From Ciborinia camelliae (taxonomy: Eukaryota; Ascomycota; Leotiomycetes; Helotiales; Sclerotiniaceae), in contig JANPYM010000009.1 in NCBI GenBank assembly GCA_025890175.1, positions 1,076,944 to 1,140,943 on the forward strand: a stretch of DNA of 64,000 nt, written 5' to 3'. Made by a program: the position numbers and the translations under genes. Below, piece after piece: positions 47,525-60,577 of the stretch. The notes beneath the pieces were generated by a model. It worked only from the letters and a program-made list of their open reading frames with translations. It had not been told where the DNA came from and made no database searches. How positions within the stretch are numbered: the first letter of the stretch is position 1; each line of letters opens with the position of its first letter.

Positions 47525-48702
47525 CTAAAGACCTTCTTTTGCCAGCATATCCGCAATATCCAGATAGAAAGCGATAGCATTGAACTTCGCCACATTCCCC
47601 GTTAACTCCCACACAATCCGTCTCAACCTATTCGTCCAATTGATCAAATCCAAATGACTAACCCCAACCAATGTCCCCTTATAAGTGCCCCACCGACTAC
47701 TCTCCACACTCACCATCCCATCATTCGGGCCCTCCACCCTATGCACAATCTTATGACTCCTCCGAAATGCACTCCATAGCTTCGCATCACAGGTCGCCCC
47801 ATAGCTAAAATATCTCACAGTCTCATCATCTGGCGTCTTCGGATTGAATTCCTCACTCATGTATTTCCTCGTCAATTGCGTAAACGCCCCCGTACTGATA
47901 CCCACTTCATTCAATTTCTTAATCAATCCCGGTATCATTCCATGCCACCAACTCTCATCAAGACAGTAATCCGCAAACGCACTCCCCCGATGCGGCGTCG
48001 CTATTGTCGTAAGACTGAGCACTTCCACATTCTGCGGCTGTAATCTCGATATCATGAACCGCGCATCTAGGCCCCCCATACTATGCGCAATGATATTAAC
48101 GCTCTTGCCATTAGCTTTCGCCGCAATATCTTGACCCAATGCCGCGGCCCGTTCTTCGATACTGCCCGAGGCGGGCACAGAGGCAATTATAACTTCAATC
48201 TCTTTGGCACGTAGAGCATCGGTTATGCCGCGCCAGTATTGTACAGCGGGGAGGAGGGTGCCAGCGATGCGGAACTCGTCGAAGCCGAAGAGACCATGTG
48301 CGAGGACGATTGGATTTTTGGGGGTAGCTAAATAAATCAGTTACTTCAATTGTGTCGATAGGAAAAATGAGGGCAAATACCATAACAATCTCTAATTATG
48401 GCAAAATCATCCTCAATCGCTCTCCCAATATCACTAACTCTAGGGTCCGCATTTCTCATGTCCTTTTCCCTCTCATGTTGTCGAACGTTCGAGGTATGTA
48501 ATCGCGATGCATGTATTAGTGATGTATGAGCTTGGGGAATACGTTCTTGCGAGGTATATATGCCTGAATCATGTATTTGTATTCGGGTAGAAAGTTTACG
48601 TGGGCGGGAGGTATTGAAGGAGAGCATTATAAGTTGATTTCCTCGTGGAGCATTATAGGATAGCCATCTTATTGATGCTACACGAGCGACCTGAAATTTC
48701 AT
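47525..48702 (-). CDS. TGL2: Mitochondrial-type triacylglycerol lipase (Tgl2-like)
   Basis: Two exons, 48381-48702 and 47525-48327, give 374 aa. The 53-bp intron joins RDCY to ATPKNPIVLAHGLFGFDEF. The N-terminus (MKFQVARVASIRWLSYNAPR, then RPRKLSTRIQ) is basic and hydroxylated with no acidic residues, as in mitochondrial presequences. The lipase fold is shown by LAHGLFGFDE (oxyanion region), the nucleophile Ser190 in IIAHSMGGLDARF, the TIATPHRGS strand, Asp310 in VEGPNDGMVS and His332 in VGVSHLDLIN, a complete Ser-Asp-His triad. Saccharomyces Tgl2 is a mitochondrial lipase acting on short-chain tri- and diacylglycerols, and this protein resembles it in size and motifs. Orthology is inference. 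The C-terminus (LDIADMLAKEGL) is also typical of the fungal group. Confidence 0.85.
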
Positions 48703-49248
48703 AATTGTGTATTATACATTTGAGTTTGGCTAAAAACAATTGTCATGTTGAGAATGTTGGGTTGGACTGGAAGGTGCTTGATGAAGTTCGCGGGGCGCGA
48801 TTTTGGTGGTAGAATTAGTGACGTAGATGGAGATGGAAACATGTGACTGGCTTCGAGGAGCGGAACTGACTTTTGCTAAAAATAAAACACCTAAACATAA
48901 ATAGTCATGTCTCATAATATAATATTAGGAATCAAAAGGCAATGTCAATGGCAATATTAATTGAGGATTGTTTAGGAAACCCATATATATAGGTATATAC
49001 ATATATATGAAGTTTTGAGAACATGAACACATATAATCCGAACCATAATTCCAAAACAGTGGATATCTTTGTTGTTGAATCGCAAGCTAGTCTATACACA
49101 GGTTATCATCAATTCCCTCTTCACCCACAACCGTAACTTCAATATAACTTTCATCATGGCGCAATACTGATAGCCCTCATCACCACCAGTATCTCTCCTC
49201 CAACTTTCCGTTGCCCAACCCCTTCCCCAAAAGTTCAAATCGGGTACC
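48703..49248. other. Spacer between TGL2-like and VMA10 genes
   Basis: Contains the promoter of the lipase gene and the 3' flank of VMA10. Short frames here (48730-48915, 49092-49292) are not supported. Confidence 0.5.
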
Positions 49249-49969
49249 CTATTTTGGCCCTTCAACACGCTCGGGAACAACAGGCTTGACATCGAAGACT
49301 GCCTTCAACAGATCCGATATAACCCGACTCTCCCCTTTCTTGCCTGCCTCCTTGATCTCCTTCAACTGTTTCTCGGCATCCTTGTTGGCATCCTCTTCTG
49401 CTTTCTTGTTGCCGCTTGTGTGCTGTATCCAGTAGATCAGCGCTTCCATCCGTTCCCAAAAAGAGTGTGTCCCCATTCCCCCAGGCATAACATACCTCTG
49501 CCTCGAACTTCTTAAACTCGTCTTCCTTTTCCTTTTTATACGCATCGATTTCCTTCTTTGCCTCGTCTCTTGCTTCCTTTACACGTTTTGTGCGGTCTGC
49601 CTCCCCATCAGCCTCGGTCCCATGTCTTCAACATCATATCTTCGTAGATATCTACTCACATTCTCTAGCTGTAGATTAAAAACATTAGAATATGATTCCA
49701 ATTGTGCCAGTACTCCAGGATCCCAACTCACCTCTCTGGACAATCTTCTGCGCATCTCTTTCTGCCTAACCTCTAAATCAGTATCTCCATCCTACTCCTA
49801 TCACCCCAGGCTCCACACATACATCAAGCAACGTTTGAATACCCGCCGAATTCTGTGCCGACTATCACCACATACCATTAGCAAGACTCCAAGAACCCAA
49901 CCTCCATGGCATGCAATGCAATGCACATATATCCCGCCCCCAGCCAAACAACCGGACTAAACATACCAT
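49249..49969 (-). CDS. VMA10: V-type H+-ATPase subunit G (Vma10)
   Basis: Six coding exons reconstructed from splice signals: 49967-49969 (ATG only), 49823-49861, 49732-49765, 49660-49668 (9 nt), 49496-49596 and 49249-49422. They join in phase to 119 aa, the usual length of subunit G. Subunit G pairs with subunit E as a peripheral stalk of the vacuolar proton pump. The reconstructed start MSAQNSAGIQTLLDAERDAQ, the middle KIVQRAREYRTKRVKEARDE and the end ISDLLKAVFDVKP match the family. The protein is a Lys/Glu/Ala-rich helix throughout. Every intron has GT donors (GTATGT, GTATGT, GTGAGT, GTGAGT, GTATGT) and AG acceptors. The first intron (105 bp) follows the start codon directly and has a GCTAATG branch-like site. 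The gene is divergent from PET117, about 390 bp apart. Confidence 0.93.
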
Positions 49970-50362
49970 CTTTTAAAATCGGACTTTGACCTGCACAAAC
50001 GATAGAATGAATTAAAAGTATGTTCTCTGGCAATTGGCAATCGTGTCCGAGAATCGTTATCAAAGCCGCGCGCAAGAGTAAAGTGGAGAGTTAACGTTGG
50101 ATTTGGGGTGGTTCAAGCTTATATTATTAGATAGCTCGCATAGCTCGCTCCAACAGAAGCAACAAGCTCTCCTGGTGCACAGTAAATACCCCTGTCCGGC
50201 AACTTCCGCCCGCGCCCCATCAATTGTAGCTTCTCCATTCGTGAATTCACTCTACCGTTCTAGAATTTTGATATTATTCAGTCAAGCCCTTTACTCTACA
50301 TACCGGTATTTGAAGGAGTTTTTGAATTGGGTTTACAAGAAGCTCCAGGAAAAGCCAAATCA
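49970..50362. promoter_or_regulatory. Bidirectional region between VMA10 and PET117
   Basis: The 393 bp separate two divergent ATG codons, both of genes needed for organelle energy machinery. No clear TATA box. Nothing else is supported. Confidence 0.5.
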
Positions 50363-50665
50363 ATGTCTCGCGCGGCAAAATTAACTCTTCTCGGCTCTTC
50401 CCTTTTCGCCGCCAGCACAATAGTCTTCGTACATTATGCGCAAACAGCTGAGAAAGCCGTATGTTTTCCCATCGGTTTCCCATTCCCTTTCCAGTTTCAG
50501 CTGCACACGTACTAAATGAATATACAGGCAATGCACGCGGGTGTAATCCGGGACATGGAACAACAACGCATAAAAAAAGAGCGTCAGTTAGACTTCGACA
50601 TTCAGCGGGCGATGGAAGAGGAATATAGGAAGGTGCAGAAAGTTAGTGATGGAGCTTCGAGGTGA
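50363..50665 (+). CDS. PET117: Pet117-like cytochrome c oxidase assembly protein
   Basis: Two exons, 50363-50458 and 50528-50665, encode 77 aa; the 69-bp intron has GTATGT and CAG ends. Pet117 is a small inner-membrane-associated mitochondrial protein needed for assembly of complex IV, linked to Cox15 and heme A synthesis. Residues 1-24 give a basic start (MSRAAK) and one hydrophobic segment (LTLLGSSLFAASTIVFVHYA) as in the family. This is followed by the conserved MHAGVIRDMEQQRIKKERQ block and a charged helix ending EEYRKVQKV. A product this short would be missed by length-based gene finding. It is divergent from VMA10. Confidence 0.88.
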
Positions 50666-51314
50666 CATGCTACTGCGGTTCAGAATCAGTATATTTGTTA
50701 TACCTAGATATTATGAACATTGGGAGTCTTTGCGAGAATGAACGAGAGACAAAAACGTATATTACGAACCTGGGTATAGGGCAAAAAGCTTATGGATGGA
50801 TATGTATGAGTATGCAAAGGAATGCCTTGAGGATTTATGAAAATGTGCAGAGTGGTTACAAGCATGGCATCATAAGTATGAGGATAATACTGTACAATCG
50901 GGTTATAGAAGGATACCTTATCTAGGTATTTATGCAGATATGTATATGGACTTCAACAAACCAGAAGCAACACACTATCGGATCAATTACCTGTTATTAT
51001 CTTGTTATTTATGGCTGAAGAGAAATTTTAATATGATACAAAGTAGCAGCACCATCCATATTCATGTTATGCGCCCAATATACCGCTTTTCTATGCCTCT
51101 TCAGCATTGTGTGATTGTGGGATAGCAGAATATTTCTGCGGATGACAAACGAAATCGAACTTCTTCATCCTATGCATATAATTTGAATTTCCCTTTTTGA
51201 TGGTCACAATCTTTTACTTTCCTGCCCAAACGCCATCCACGATATGCAAAGATGTCTCCCGCCAAGGAAAATCAAAGTCTACCCCCCATCCAGTCGTAAT
51301 CAGATCATACAAAA
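50666..51314. other. Convergent 3' flank of PET117 and RPB2
   Basis: Convergent 3' regions; frames at 50662-50925 and 50940-51125 are not supported by domains. No other feature is seen. Confidence 0.5.
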
Positions 51315-54300
51315 TCAGCGCACCGAAATGCCAGATCTCTTTGTGAACATTCTTGTGGCAATATTCATTGCTGCCAACTCTTGGAAAAGCAATTTGGCAG
51401 CGTACGGAATGTGAATTTGTGAAATCTTTGTCTTATTCTTGCAAGGACGACACTCGAAGGAACCAGTATTAATTTTACTACAATTAGGTTAGCACAGCTC
51501 CATCGTCAAATTTCAAGTATGAACTTACGCAATCGGTGTCATGAGTCCACAAATATCACAGATATGAACTCTGAAAGCATCCGAAACCTCAAATAATCTC
51601 TCCTTCAAGAAAGCACTTGCACCGTGAGAAATCATACAATCACGTTCCATCTCTCCGAAACGAAGACCACCATCTCTGGCACGACCTTCGACAGGTTGTC
51701 TGGTTAGAATCTGTACCGGACCTCTGGCACGGGCATGGATCTTGTCGTCGACCATGTGGCGCAAACGTTGGTAATATGTGGGACCAAGGAAGACTTGGGC
51801 CATCATCTTACGACCAGTATGGCCATGGTACATGATCTCGAAACCACGAGAATGGTAGCCATGTGCACGGAGTAGCTTGGAGACTGAATCGACAGTGACT
51901 TCGGTAAACGGTGTAGCATCACCCTCAAGTCCACGTAGAGTGGAAACCTTACTCAATTGGCACTCAATCAAATGCGCAATTGTCATACGAGATGGAATAG
52001 CGTGGGGGTTGATGATAAGATCGGGAACAACACCTTCTCTAGTGAACGGCATGTCCTGTTGCATATATGTAATACCGATAGTTCCCTTCTGTCCGTGACG
52101 TGAAGCAAACTTGTCACCAATTTGTGGGATCTTTGTAGTTCTCATTCGAACCTTCACAAATCGGAGACCTTCGGCATTGGTGGTAATAAGTACCTGATCA
52201 ACAAGACCGCTCTCAGTGCTTCGAAGAGGTGTCGATGCATCACGCTTGACATGCGCCTTTGTGCGCTGACCCATCTCCTCGGAATCAGGAGCAATTGGTG
52301 CCGTCTTTCCGATAATTATATCAGCACCAGTGACACGAACACCAGGAGCGACGATTCCATCATCATCTAGTTTATCGTATGTACCCTGCTTAAGTTTAAG
52401 AGTGTCGGATCTATAAGGCTTTTCGAATTGCTCCACAACGTTCATACCAATACGCTTTTCTTGATCAGTGTATGCTCGATAGAACAAACTCCGAAACAAT
52501 CCACGATCAATACTACTTTGATTCATAATAACAGAATCTTCTTGGTTGTAACCGGAGTAACACATAATGGCCACAATGGCATTTTGACCTGCGGGTAATT
52601 CTCTGAATTTCAGGAACTCCATGGAACGTGTAGTGGCAAGAGGTTTTTGGGGATAGTATAGGATATTTGCCATGGTATCCATGCGAACGTCAAAGTTAGT
52701 GAGGAAAACCCCCATAGCTTGTTTACCCATAGCGGATTGATAACAGTTACGAGGAGACTTTGTAGCAATATTATTAGCCTAGAATTGACAAATTTATTCT
52801 TGGACTTAAAGCTTACCTGATTGTGATCCGGGAAGGGAATAATGCTTGCACAGATACCCAGAATCATACTTGGATGAATTTCACAGTGAGTCCAGATGTG
52901 TGCAGTAGGATTGATAGGTGCCTTGACACGCTTATTCAAATCACCACTCTCGTCGGGACGAATTTGATAACCAGCCTGAAGTTGTCGAGAGATATCTAGA
53001 TCTTCAGGTGTCATGGTAATCATGACGGTCTCTTCCTCCTCGGCGTCTAGGTATTCGACAACACCATCATTAATCAAACCTTGAAATCCATAGTATCCTT
53101 GATTCACTCGTTCTGCCGGATCCATGTTTGCTGGCAGTGACTGATCATCCTCCAAACGGCGAATATGATCTTTGTTCAATACCAAGTTACCTTTGTTAGC
53201 GCTGTCGGGATCATTGTCGATGACCAATAGAGGTCTGCACACTCGTCCTGCATCAGTGAAAATCTTGAACTCTCTGTCTCGAATTTCTCGAATAAGTGAG
53301 ACTTCGTGGGAGATCAAGTGCGATCTACGAAGGTCTTGCACACACTTGACCAAATGGGCAGGATCTCGATGAATACCAACCCAAACACCATTGACGAAAA
53401 CCTTTGTTGCATTGGGTGCGCGGAGTGGTTCATACTCTTCCAACACTTCCATATTTCGCTGAATCATAAACTCAACGATTGGGTCACTTGGCGTACCAAC
53501 TGTAACATAACACATCAAAGCCAAATTCTTCACCAAACCACAAGCTTGACCTTCGGGCGTCTCTGCAGGGCAAACCAAGCCCCAATGAGTGTTATGGAGT
53601 TGTCTAGGCTTGGCTATCTTTCCATCACGTCCAATAGGCGTATTGGTTCGGCGCAAATGAGAAAGTGTTGATGCGAAGGTATATCTGTTCAATACTTGAG
53701 ACACACCAGCGGTAGAGGATGCTGCCTTCTTCTGGTCACCCCAATTTCCTGTAGCTAGGGAGTACTTCAGACCGTTCGTGATTGTCGTAGATTTCACACC
53801 TAACGTCAAGTTGAACTCTCTATTGTTTTCCACACAACGTTGTAGGTATCTGTAGACATCTGTCGTCAATCTGTGGAACAAGGTTCTGAAGAGCTTTGCA
53901 AGTAAAGGCCCAGCTAAATCCAAACGCTTCTTGCCGAAATGATCACGATCATCAGTCTCCCGACGCCCAAGAGCACATTGAAGTAGCTTATGAACCATGT
54001 AGCCCAAGAAGAAAGCCTTTCGGGTCTCGCTACCTTCCCTTTGAGAGATATGAGGTAGTAATTCCTTCTGCATGATGTCGCGGGCATATTTGATACGCTT
54101 CTCACGAGTCAAATTTTGTACATTTTTACCACGCTTTCCAATGAAATCGAGGGCGACTTCACGATCTTGGATGACAAAAGCTTCCTCGATACATGGCTTC
54201 AACATCTCGAGCATTTGCGTGTCATTGCGATCGTAGCATATATGGTTCAATATGTCTTCGTCGGATACAACTCCAAGGGCGCGAAAGACGATAGCTACTG

Positions 54301-55210
54301 GAATGTCATCTTTGACGTAAGGTAAAGTTGACTTCACAGTTTTACCAAAACCTCCTCGGTTGCTATCACCCTTGTCATATAATTTGATTGTCAAAGATGA
54401 GATGAGGCGTGAGCCCTTCTCCAGAGCACTTCGAATTTCAGCCAAGTACGATACTGGGCTTTTTGCTGGCTTCTTGAAAACTTGAACGATGTTGGCCGCA
54501 CTGCGCTCTTGTGCGATGATAACCTTCTCACTTCCGTTGATGATGAAATATCCTCCTTGATCATAAGGGCATTCGTTCCATGCGTAGAGTTCGTCTTCAT
54601 CGAGATCCTTCAATATACAGAATTCCGACTTCAGCATCATAGGTAACTTTCCGATATACACTTGTTGTGGAGGGGGGCCACCTTTATCAGGATTAGGATC
54701 GCCATCCTCATATTCCCAAACTAATCGTGTAGGATGATCTCCACCTCTCGCCAAATCTGCTTCTTGTTCATCATCAAGCTCGTTGAGAGGAACGGGACGT
54801 TCTACCGCGACTTGAACACTCTTGGTCATGTCTATGTAAAGAGGACTTGAATATGTAAGGTTTCGTAAACGGGCTTCCTGTGGTAACATGACATTTGTGC
54901 TGCCATCACCTTCGGTCATGGCTGGTCGCGAAAGCATGATGGTGCCGAACTTGATTTCATATCGGCGGAGCGCGATAGGATTGTCCCCGGTCGCTGGTGG
55001 ATTATTTTGATCAAGCGTAAGCTGTGAATGTTCTTCGACGAGCTCTTGCATAGTCGTTTGGACGAACTCATCGAAGGAATCGAGTTGTTGAGAAACTAGA
55101 CCTTTTGCCTCGAAGAAAGAAGAAATAACCGTCCAGCAGTCCTCCGCCGTGATACCTGCATCCTCCTCTCCATAGTCGTCATACTCGTATCCTTCTTCGT
55201 ATTCGGCCAT
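51315..55210 (-). CDS. RPB2: RNA polymerase II second-largest subunit
   Basis: Three exons, 52817-55210, 51529-52757 and 51315-51477, give 1261 aa, close to the usual 1220-1260. Rpb2 forms half of the polymerase II active-site cleft in the nucleus. The N-terminus is acidic ([17 protein letters not shown]). Protrusion/lobe landmarks include [18 protein letters not shown], and the fork region has [20 protein letters not shown]. The hybrid-binding domain shows [18 protein letters not shown](ID) and [13 protein letters not shown]. The C-terminal zinc region pairs CDICGLM with CRPCKNK across the last intron (51478-51528). The final tail is [17 protein letters not shown]. The first intron (52758-52816) splits HNQ from [16 protein letters not shown], the standard motif, using a GCTAATAAT branch and an AAAG acceptor. 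RPB2 is a common fungal phylogenetic marker, so it could place the species. Confidence 0.98.
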
Positions 55211-55733
55211 ATTGTATTAATGCGATCTCCACTGTCTGTATGCGAAACGAGTTGAGATGCTGTAGTTGATGAAATGCGGAGTTGAATTTGTCGCAAAGGC
55301 AAAGTTGAGAGCTGTCGCCTCGAACGAAAGATTGGCGCGTCTCCAGGACCAGAAGGACCTCAAGAACAAAGAAACAATGGCATAAAGATCATACACAAAT
55401 TAGTTGGAAGGAATCTTGAGAGTGATGCGATGATGATGGTGTTGTGGAAATTGAGTGTTTAAATCTCAGGATCAAAGGAGAGATTAATGGCTGTACAGAA
55501 ATAATTCGACGCTGGAGGAACCCTTTCAAAGTTGTCAACCTTACCCAGAGTCATGGATGTAGGTAAGCAAAAGGTACGGCAATTGAGCTTAACTTTTCAA
55601 GACTAGTGTAGACCACGGAAGAACTAATCTCCGAGCCGAAGAAACCCCTTTGCAGTACATATTCTCCCTCTCAGCGATTTGTCCATCAATAAATATATTT
55701 TTTATATGCATTCTTACAAATCCAAGATATTGT
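55211..55733. other. RPB2 promoter and 3' flank of the dehydrogenase gene
   Basis: The 523 bp between two minus-strand genes. No TATA box recognised; no other feature. Confidence 0.5.
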
Positions 55734-56989
55734 TTATTGCTTTAACTCCTTTACATACTTTTCATTCACCAAGACATAGCGATAACGAGCCTTTCCAGCC
55801 TCCATGTCAACAATGGCTTGGTTTGCCTCAGACAATGGCCTCTCCTGAATGAAAGGGTGGATTTTGTTTTTGGCAGCAAACTCCAACATCTCACTGATCT
55901 CCTTTGGTGTACCGATAGCACTACCTCCAAGCTTAACCCCCTTCCCAATGAAAGCAAGCATATTCAGAGCTGGAATGACATCCTCCGGGGCTCCAACCTG
56001 AATAAATTCACCTTTCGTTTTCAACAATCGAAGATATCCAGCAATAGGCATCTTCGGGCTTGAGACTGTGCAAACGATCAAGTCAAGGGATCTAGAGTTC
56101 TTTTTGGCCCAGTCCTGATCTTCATCGGCAGCAATAAATTTGGTCGCGCCCATCTTCTGTGCATCGGCTTTCTTTGCGCCTGATCGGGAGATTGCAACAA
56201 CCTCTTTGCAGCCGAGACCTTTAGCCCACAAAAGACCAAAGTGACCCAAACCTCCGATTCCGACAATCCCGACTCGTTTGCCGGGCCCAGCTCCGTTGTT
56301 GACGAGGGGTGACCATGTTGTTATACCTCCGCACAGCATAGGAGCAGCTTCGGCAAGAGAAAGCCCATCGGGAATCTTAATAACGAAATGTGATGGAGCA
56401 CGGCAGTAATCCGCATAACCACCATATGATTTAGAGCCATCGGGATAGGTTCCATTATAAGTTCCCACCTGCTTCGTGCAGTGGTTCTCCATTCCACTTG
56501 CACACTCTTCACAATCTGGCTTTAGACAAGCACTTGATTGGGCACCAACACCGCACCGATCACCGAGCTTGATGTGATTTACGTTCTTTCCCACCTTAAC
56601 CGCGATACCAGTTAACTCATGCCCTACGCAGGCCGGATAGTTTGTCGCGCCCTACAGATGAGCCGTCAGTATTTTTATCCATCTTTCAGAAATATAGTAT
56701 ATACCCATCCGGATCTCAAAGTATGAATATCAGATCCACAGATGCCACAATAGGCGATTTTGATATCAACATCATCTTCCGTCCAAGTTTTAGGTTCATA
56801 TCCTTGCCATACCATGTTTCCCTTGGCAGACTCCTTATCTAATGCCATCCATCCTTGAAATTTATATAAAGATGCCGTCTTTTCTTTGGGTAAGTCGTCT
56901 GCTGGATTTAAAGGGTCTTTAAAATGATTTGTAAGAGAAATAATTCTATTTGTTGCTACAGAAGCAGGTGTCTTCGCGGGGTTCGACAT
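55734..56989 (-). CDS. Zinc-dependent alcohol dehydrogenase, cinnamyl-alcohol type (MDR family)
   Basis: Two exons, 56705-56989 and 55734-56651 (53-bp intron), encode 400 aa. The medium-chain dehydrogenase fold resembles fungal NADP-dependent Adh6/CAD enzymes that reduce aromatic and aliphatic aldehydes. Catalytic zinc ligands are seen as Cys84 in CGICGSDIHT, His106-Glu107 in CVGHELTG and Cys202 in PMLCGGITTW. The structural zinc site is Cys137, Cys142, Cys145 and Cys153 in CLKPDCEECASGMENHC. The Rossmann motif is GIVGIGGLGHFGLLWAKGLG. SRSGAKK after the second strand is compatible with NADP preference. About 40-50 residues precede the usual start (NRIISLTNHFKDPLN...), an extension longer than in yeast Adh6, but the ATG at 56989 is the only good one. 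No targeting signal is obvious. The substrate is inferred only to class. Confidence 0.9.
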
Positions 56990-59900
56990 GTTATAAATTA
57001 TCCAATGCTCTGCTCCAGGACACTACACAATGGTATGATATGGAAGATATGTTTGCCTCCGATTTTCCCCAAACTCTATAATTCGATCGAAGAGTCAAAG
57101 AGAATCAATTAAGGAAGAGCTATTTTAAACCCGCATAAGGCACCAATCAAATACGTTCTAAGACAACTTTATAAAGCTGGTCAGTGTCGAAACAGGAGGA
57201 TAAAATCCACTCTAGTAAAAAGGATGATGTCGATATCGTTTCTGGTGAGCTATGAAGGGAACCGTGGCAACCGTGGCAACCGTGGCAATCCCCAAGTTAT
57301 TATTATTCAACGATGACCTCCCGCTCCGAATAGTAGGTCTGGCTTTTACAGTCAATTGGGAGTAGAAGAAGATATATTTGTAACAATAATGGGAATTCAA
57401 AGAAATTCAAGTTTGTGATGGAGATATTTATGCAAGGTGCTGACCGTTTGGATTTAAAAGGACATAAAGGACAAAAGGGAGGGATGAGGGGGTGGGTGGT
57501 TTACCGATGCCGAGGTCTTATGACTAGGGATAATAGTGGATCTGATATCGATATCAACCAATTGGGTAACACTTATCTCAAGAATATGAGACGTCTAAAT
57601 CCCTCCCAAATCAACAACAGTCCATCAATGACATGGATTGGATTGAAGAACTCATATCGATTGTACAACATTTGGAACAATACTCCAAAAGTATACCGCT
57701 AGTGCGTGCCCGTATGAGAATCACAAAATTTGGGAATGGCATTGAAATATTATTCCGTTCCAATTGAGACAAGTGTTCCCTATTGTCCTAATATTTCGTC
57801 GCAGAAGATAGCATCCCAGAAGCTATTACGAAATTGGTAGAGGATCTTTCAAAACTCTTTACTGAAAGGAGTATAGATTTTAGCATCAGGTCTGTGGAAT
57901 CTTTACTTTAGGCACATGAATTGGGCTTTAGAGGAACCCCGGAATTGTATTGGGTAAGGTTAATGTAATTTCCCCACCTACTTCCCCGGAGCTTGGGGTT
58001 GGGTTCTTATCGACAGTATATATCTAGTATTATCTTAGATTTGATCCGGATGTCGAGAGGAAGAATGTCGAAGTGCCAGTGACTCTCTGTAGCTTATGAT
58101 CCTGTGTTCGGAGGCTTGATTAGTTGTCGTTGGTCAATCTTTGAGCTTTCTGTTGGCAAAAAATAGATTTTGTGTCTTATTTATTTGGGGTTTGGGGGTA
58201 TAGACTAAGGCATTAAAACGGTGCACGCATAGCGGGAATCGAAATTGTCTCAAGTTGAGACATCTTTATCTTCTAGGACCCCGCTGCACATTTCCATATG
58301 CCAATCTATCCGAAGCACTCATTTACTTGTCAGTATCAGCCTCTGTTTAGGGAAAAGAGACGGCCATAGCCTCGATGAAAACTGCCAGTTTAGTCCTGCC
58401 ATTTTGCTGCTGAAAAAGAATTCAGTGCCAGGTTCGAGTCACGCGAGGTTGTTTCTAGTTGAAATTTCATCTCCATCTCAGAAGTTGCAAAGGAGTTCGT
58501 TTGCATGGAATCATCCCGAAGGTATTTAAAACGTTGAAGAATTCACACCAGCTTGATAACATTTTAAATTTTTTCCACAACATCGCAACAATTCATACAT
58601 TACTCATCGTCGTTATCATTATCGTCGGTCTAAGCATTACTGCATTCAATACCCAAACTCCTGATACACCAAGATTAATGCAGATTCATAGTTGATAGCA
58701 AATACTTATTCCTTTTCATCCATTCTCAACTTTCCAACCCCTCTTTCGCCCAAGCAATGATATTTTTCCTCTCTCCACGTTCGCCAATCCTCCTAGTTCC
58801 TGCTTTTATCTCATGAGTTAGTTGTTAATATCTATCTACAATATAACCGAGCTATTCCCAAACTTCAAATCCCGATGGGAGAACTTACTGTCCAAAACAT
58901 CGTACAGCCAAAATTATCATATTTCTCGCTTGTCACACGGCTCGCCATCACTTTTGTCCCTTTAGCTCAACCAATATTCTCATATGCCACTGATCCTGCC
59001 GCCCTCCACTGCAATCAAAACGTCACTCTTAGTAAAAGTTACATTATCCCCATCCATAATCTCTTTCCTTCAATCGACAATAAGATTGAGGAAAAATACG
59101 TACAGCAGGAACACTCAAATACCATTTCAAGTTCCCGTCTGTTCCATCGAGCGCACTAGCCTCATATTCACGACTACCTATATCACAACCGGGATTATTG
59201 TAAAACTGCACGGATACATATATATATATATATATACCAATATCCAAGTCATCCAAAGCCATCCCCCAAATAGTCTCAACTCCCCTCCTCCTTCCCCTCC
59301 ACCCCACTCCCACCCACCGCAACAGTTACAAATCGAGTTCCTCCCTTGGGATATTATCACCGACCAGATACCTAGTTTGGAGACGAAGCTACTATCTAGC
59401 TATTGATTGAGTGTGCGTTGAAGGTCTGAAGGCTATTGAAGGGAAGGGAAGTAAGAAGTCGGCATGCCATATTCTCTTTTCTGTGACTTTGAGGCTCAAG
59501 ATTGACTCATGAAAATAATGCAAAATATGAAAGAAAGGGGCTTGGAAAACCGAAATGGATGATTGCATTTTATCCACGGTGATGTCGTCCGGTGGGTGGG
59601 TGGAAAGAGAAATGGAGAATGTAGAATGTAGAATGTAGAAAATAGAATGACTATCTAGGTAGACTGATTACAGGCGTAGCACTACTGACCCCTCCTTGTA
59701 CTAAGTAAATACATATTCCTTAAACCCCTCCACATCTCCACATATATCTTCATCTTCATCCTCAAATTCATCCTCCATCCTTCCAAACTTCCAAACAAAA
59801 CCATATCTATCTCAGGATACTCATATAATCCATCCATCCATCCATCCATATTTATCTTATCTCCCGTCCCGAATCACCCATTACTATACCATACCATACT

Positions 59901-60423
59901 ATCCACACAAGAGGAACCTTCCTTAAGGTCAATAGTACCCGACACCCATCCTACACCTGCAATTCCTACACCTGCAATCCACTCACCTCACCTCACCTCA
60001 CCTCCCCTCCCTTGCTCAATCCGACCCAACGACCCAACCCAACAAGCACCAAAAACCATCCAAAAACCATCCATAAAACCCCAAAATTGAATCAGCCCAG
60101 CCAGTCAGGACGCCACGCTCAAAAAGCCCACGTCACTTTACATTTCAATAGAACCAAGACCTCAAGACTTCAAAACATCGAACCATCAAACGAGCGTGAA
60201 GAAAAAGAGTATTAAATATCTAGATAGATAAATAAACAAACAGATAGACATACCAAACCAAAATTCCAATTCGAGAAGATCTCTTTCGCACTTTCGTACT
60301 TTCTCGTACTTTCCTAACTACCACCCACCTACCCCATGCTCCCCCTTTCCCCCTTCCCCCTCCTCCCCAAAAAACACAACAAGGAAATCATTCCAACCCA
60401 TTCCAACCCCACCATAAGCTTAG

Positions 60424-60475
60424 GTACTCCATCATATACTCCATCATACACTCCATCATAGAGTGTACTCCATCA
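60424..60475. repeat. ~12-bp tandem repeat ACTCCATCATAY, four copies
   Basis: Successive ACTCCATCATAT/ACTCCATCATAC units, read directly, ending with a variant copy after AGAGTGT. Confidence 0.7.
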
Positions 60476-60500
60476 CACCACCAGTCAGGAAACCCACCAC

Positions 60501-60577
60501 CTTCCAACCCCTTCCAACCCCTTCCAACCCCTTCCAACCCCTTCCAACCCCTTCCACCATCTTCCACCCCCCTCTAC
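60501..60577. repeat. 10-bp minisatellite CTTCCAACCC, five perfect copies plus variants
   Basis: Five identical units at 60501-60550 are followed by CTTCCACCAT and CTTCCACCCC variants. All-pyrimidine except for A, strand-asymmetric. An 11-bp AAAGCTCACAA repeat (three copies) follows at about 60643-60675. Confidence 0.85.

Noticed and set aside
58430..58455. GGTTCGAGTC, resembling a tRNA T-loop
   Set aside because: The flanking bases do not pair as a T stem, and no acceptor, D or anticodon arm can be drawn at the right spacing.
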